Assembly (NCBI GenBank): GCA_947034885.2
Contig: OX344751.2
Span: 7,564,001 to 7,628,000 of the forward strand
Length of the DNA stretch: 64,000 nt
Source of the DNA: Thuidium tamariscinum
Taxonomy: Eukaryota; Streptophyta; Bryopsida; Hypnales; Thuidiaceae
Reading direction: 5' to 3'
Translations under genes and position numbers: made by a program
Shown here: in pieces, positions 60,546 through 64,000 of the stretch
How the letters are laid out: every line of letters begins with the position of its first letter
Position numbering within the stretch: position 1 is the first letter of the stretch
Notes under the pieces: model-generated
Databases searched by the model: none
What the model saw: the letters and a program-made list of their open reading frames with translations, nothing else
What the model was told of the DNA's origin: nothing

Positions 60546-61885
60546 AAAATTTTGGACTCTCTAGAGGGCTACCAAGATTTGACAAGCATAGCTATTTCTA
60601 TAGTCCTAAGCTACTATTGAAAGTATTGAATTTTTGACAAATAAAAAGATTCACCTTGTTTGAATATTGGGAATGAAAGGGAGTTTATCTTAATTAACTC
60701 CTAAAGGACCATAAGGCTCACCAGGTGGTTTTTGTAACATTGTTTTTTGCAACCCTAGGCTTTTAAAGATTAATCCTTTACATACAAAGAATTCATGACT
60801 TAAAAAAATAAACTTTGATTGATCATATATAGTAGAAACAATAATCTAAATGGAAAATTTTATTATATCATTAGCTTGAGTGAGGAACATTACATCTATT
60901 ACCATACATAAATAATTATTAAAATAAATAAAGAATTCCCAAATAAACTCTTCAAAATTGTTAAAAAAACATAAGGCCTAGTTCGGGCTTCTTAGTTAGT
61001 CATTAAAAGGTTAAACTTCTTGTGTACCAATTCTCTCACAATTGGTAGTACAATGATTAGCAAGTCTAGGGGGAATTTTCTCATATCAACAAAAAGAAAG
61101 TAATATTGGGTCCCTTTTGGTGCTTCTAAATGTCTCTCTGCAAAATCAAAATTTTCTCTACTTGATCCTTGCAATATTCTTTGCATTTAAACCATTGCTC
61201 ATTGATCATAATGTAAAAAATATAATCGAGAAAGGTTCTAAATTTTATATCACTAGGATCAATGAAGAACATTGTATGTGTTCATTGCAACTTAAATAAA
61301 ATCAGCCACATGGAAATAATTTTTAACCTATTCAAAGAATCTTAAAAAAACATGATATTCAAAGTGGATAGTCTGTTTTGGACAAAAGGAGAATTGTATT
61401 GTAAAATTGACCTTGTTGTAAAATTGACCTCTACAAATTCTTGCCTTAAATGTACACTCATTGAACATGAATGCTTAAGGTCAATATTTGACACACCTAT
61501 TTTCAACACTTTGAAAATTCATAGTTTATTAATATTGTGTCTAAAAGTACAAGCTAAAGAAATTAAGAATTGTTTTTTGATTTCCAAGAAGATTCAATAA
61601 AAACTAACTCATTTTATTAGTATAAGGTATATTCAAATTCTTATTCAATTGATTTTATGTGTTGATATGTTATATGCTTCCATATTTCAATTATATATAA
61701 ATGAAATTATTATATAATTCTTTTTAGAGGTAAATCCATACATATTCTATGGATAATAAAAATTTCAATTTTTTGATGAAGAGTTTAAATTTTCACCATA
61801 AGAGAAAGCATTGTAGGGTAGAATATCATCATGTAGAAAATTTATAAAATCTTCTATTCAAAAATAAAAAACTTAAGACCATGGT
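60546..61885. other. AT-rich intergenic DNA
   Basis: No gene is supported. A signature-like TTAACTCCTAAAGGACCATA lies at 60694-60713. Confidence 0.5.
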
Positions 61886-61893
61886 TGAAGGTT

Positions 61894-62118
61894 GCTATTA
61901 TATAAGTTTAAGAGTGTGAGCCAATGGGCCTAAAAGACTATACACCTATGATATAGGTGTCGATATTATAAGAACTTTTGATCATTATCGTGTAACTAAA
62001 TTATAGATACCTATATTATAGGTGTTTATGTTATAAACATCCTTTGTGGTTGTATAATATTTATGTATTTATATGCTCAAGGTTCACATGCTTGCATTTT
62101 CATGCTCATATACTAGCA
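61894..62118 (-). mobile_element. MITE family B, copy 3 (inverted)
   Basis: Reverse orientation: starts TGCTATTATATAAG and ends GCTCATATACTAGCA. The interior TATATTATAGGTGTTTAT block matches copies 1 and 2. Confidence 0.82.
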
Positions 62119-62865
62119 TTGTTGAACCATGGTTTTAGGCCCAAAGTTTAAACTAGAATAGGAAGTAGACTTGATGAATTCATTTGAATTTTTTTTAAAG
62201 TCAAAGAATTAAGTATTTCTTCACAATTTGAACTTTGAATCTATAAATATGATTTGATGGTTTTCAAACTTTAGAATGACATGGTGACTTCATTTATACT
62301 ATGGTGTTTAAGGCTACAATATGAAATATAGTAGAAATTTTAGAATTTTTAAGCCTATTCAAAATTTGATACAAAATTATTTTACCAATTTTGAAAACCT
62401 TGTAACTAGAGGAATTTTAGTCCTTCAAAAAAAATTTGAATTTTGAATGACTTGTATAGAAACACATGGCATTGACTCATTTTTGAGAAATATAAATATA
62501 AAAAATTTCATTGTTTGTGTTATATACAAAAGACATTTTAAACAAAATACCATGGATCTACAAGACTTCAAAAGTCAACTTACCTCTCACTCTACACTGG
62601 AAATCACTCAATATGAGAAGGATCTAAAGATGTAAGTGTATAGAGAACACCTTCAAGAATCACAAAATTGGTTACTTGTATACCCTTGTATCCAAGCAAT
62701 AATAAAAAGTTATTGGAGCTCTTTCAAGAAAAAATTATATAACTAGACTAGGCAAAAATATAAAGCCAAAAAGTTTATTCACTTGTAGGTTTAAAATTCA
62801 ATTGGCTTTAATTATCATTAGTCACTTTTAAAATGAAAAAAAGTTTTTGTAACTATGATAACTCA
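62119..62865. other. AT-rich intergenic DNA
   Basis: No gene is supported; the frame 62447-62635 is chance-like. Confidence 0.5.
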
Positions 62866-62869
62866 ATAG

Positions 62870-63215
62870 AAGGGATTTGAGGACATTAGAAGACTTTGAA
62901 TTATCTTGAGTTCCTAGACTTTGGGAACTTCATTAGATGTTTTTTTCCTGTGATTTAGAAGATTGCAAGTTATCGACTGTGAGAACTACCACATAAGCAA
63001 TTTGACGTGGTCAAGAGACTGCCACATCATATAATAATATTTAAAAATATTAAAAATATTTTTTTGAATTTTTACTTTATTTTATTATTTTATTATTTTT
63101 TATTCTGACTATTCCCAACATTGGGAACAGGCTTGAAACAATCTTCTAAATCCTTAGAAAACATCTAATGGCTACATCAATAGTCTAATGCGGTTGAAAG
63201 ACTATCATGTTAAAA
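62870..63215. mobile_element. Degenerate family D element plus MITE fragment
   Basis: 62995-63060 matches 35840-35890 (GACGTGGTCAAGAGACTGCC versus GATGTGGCCAAGAGGCTGCC, then ATAATATT). 63105-63150 repeats TTCCCAAC/GGGAACAGG-type sequence near the family D right end. 63168-63212 matches the right arm of the 16.5-kb MITE. Confidence 0.6.
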
Positions 63216-63837
63216 AATTCATTTAAAAAATAATTAATTAAAGTTTAATTTAAATTAATTTTAAAAAATCAAATCAAATTTTTTTAATACTTTTTGCAAT
63301 TTTGGAAAAAAATTGAAAAATTGAAAATGCAAGCATTATGGGTTAGTTTCCAGATAGCATAAGAAATAACCCTTCCTAGCCCTTAAATACTTTCTAATGT
63401 CCATAAATTTACATAGGTTTGACCATCTAACCATTGTTTTGTTACTAACTCCCCTCTAAATTGAAAATTATGAGTTTGATTTCTTTAATTAAATTTCATA
63501 TTTAAATTTAGGAGGTTAATTATTATAAAATATTCTTATTCTTGAATTTTTTTCAAAGAAGTATTTTATCCTCTACAATAATTTTATACTTCTATAAACC
63601 TTTGAAGAATATTTTGAACTTTAGAAACAATAATCATTCATTTTTTATATTTAACTAGTTATTAAGTTACCTACTCAAGTTTTTATTTTTATTTTTATAT
63701 TCAATAATGAAAATAATTGAAAATTTGATTGATTTTAATAATATAGTTTCAAGATTTTCATACTATAGTTTCAAGATTTTCCTTTTCCTTAATATGATTA
63801 AGTTTTGAATACACTAAGCAACTACTACTTTCTTCCA

Positions 63838-63862
63838 ATTATTATTATTATTATTATTATTT
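63838..63862. repeat. TTA microsatellite
   Basis: About seven to eight uninterrupted ATT/TTA units near the right edge. Confidence 0.9.
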
Positions 63863-64000
63863 CATTTACAAAAAAGAATTTAGTACCAAAAATTTGACCA
63901 ATTCAATACTACCTCTATTTTTGAAAAAAACAAGTATTTTCTTTGTAAGACATAAAGGAAATATGAATTAAGAAAAATTAGAGGTAGTATAACAAAAACT

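Noticed and set aside
1-64000. tRNA or rRNA genes, or organelle-derived inserts
   Set aside because: I looked for cloverleaf-like GC stems and conserved rRNA blocks and found none I could support by eye.

Overview
The window is nuclear DNA of a plant, most likely a non-seed land plant such as a moss or another bryophyte. The genes have many short GT-AG introns. One encodes a plastid biotin/lipoyl-domain (BADC-type) protein found in green plants, and another encodes a soluble hybrid histidine kinase whose layout I do not recognise from flowering plants. The lineage is an inference. The sequence shows only that the genes are plant-type, sparse, and set in very AT-rich DNA full of short inverted-repeat transposon remnants.

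I can assemble four protein-coding genes exon by exon, with matching splice phases throughout. (1) 181-5636, minus strand: a RING plus PHD zinc-finger protein, missing its C-terminus at the left edge. (2) 9502-11584, plus strand: a complete RING-IBR-RING (RBR) ubiquitin ligase of 363 residues. (3) 19615-22072, plus strand: a complete 266-residue BADC-like protein with the biotinyl lysine replaced. (4) 53075-58322, plus strand: a 784-residue hybrid histidine kinase (GAF-like, PAS-like, HisKA, HATPase, receiver). The four genes show no shared pathway. Two concern ubiquitin or chromatin, one plastid fatty-acid synthesis and one phosphorelay signalling.

Between the genes, roughly 11.6-19.2 kb, 22-50.7 kb and 58.4-64 kb are AT-rich with no credible genes. 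They are packed with repeats: several families of terminal-inverted-repeat (TIR) elements of the MITE type, a 230-bp MITE in three copies, a Tourist-like foldback with a TTA target duplication, and a nested DNA-transposon insertion whose empty site survives in a second copy of the host repeat. A short signature, about TTAACCCCTAAAGGCCCAAGG, recurs at least fifteen times in both orientations, often at the edge of a larger degenerate repeat.

Three islands of gene-like, CG-containing composition (about 30.8-32.1, 39.7-42.4 and 50.8-53.0 kb) have no recognisable coding sequence. The last is probably the promoter and 5' leader of the kinase gene. The middle one carries a 185-codon open frame and a possible truncated copia-type LTR retrotransposon. 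Composition and identity statements are by eye; no alignment or search was run.
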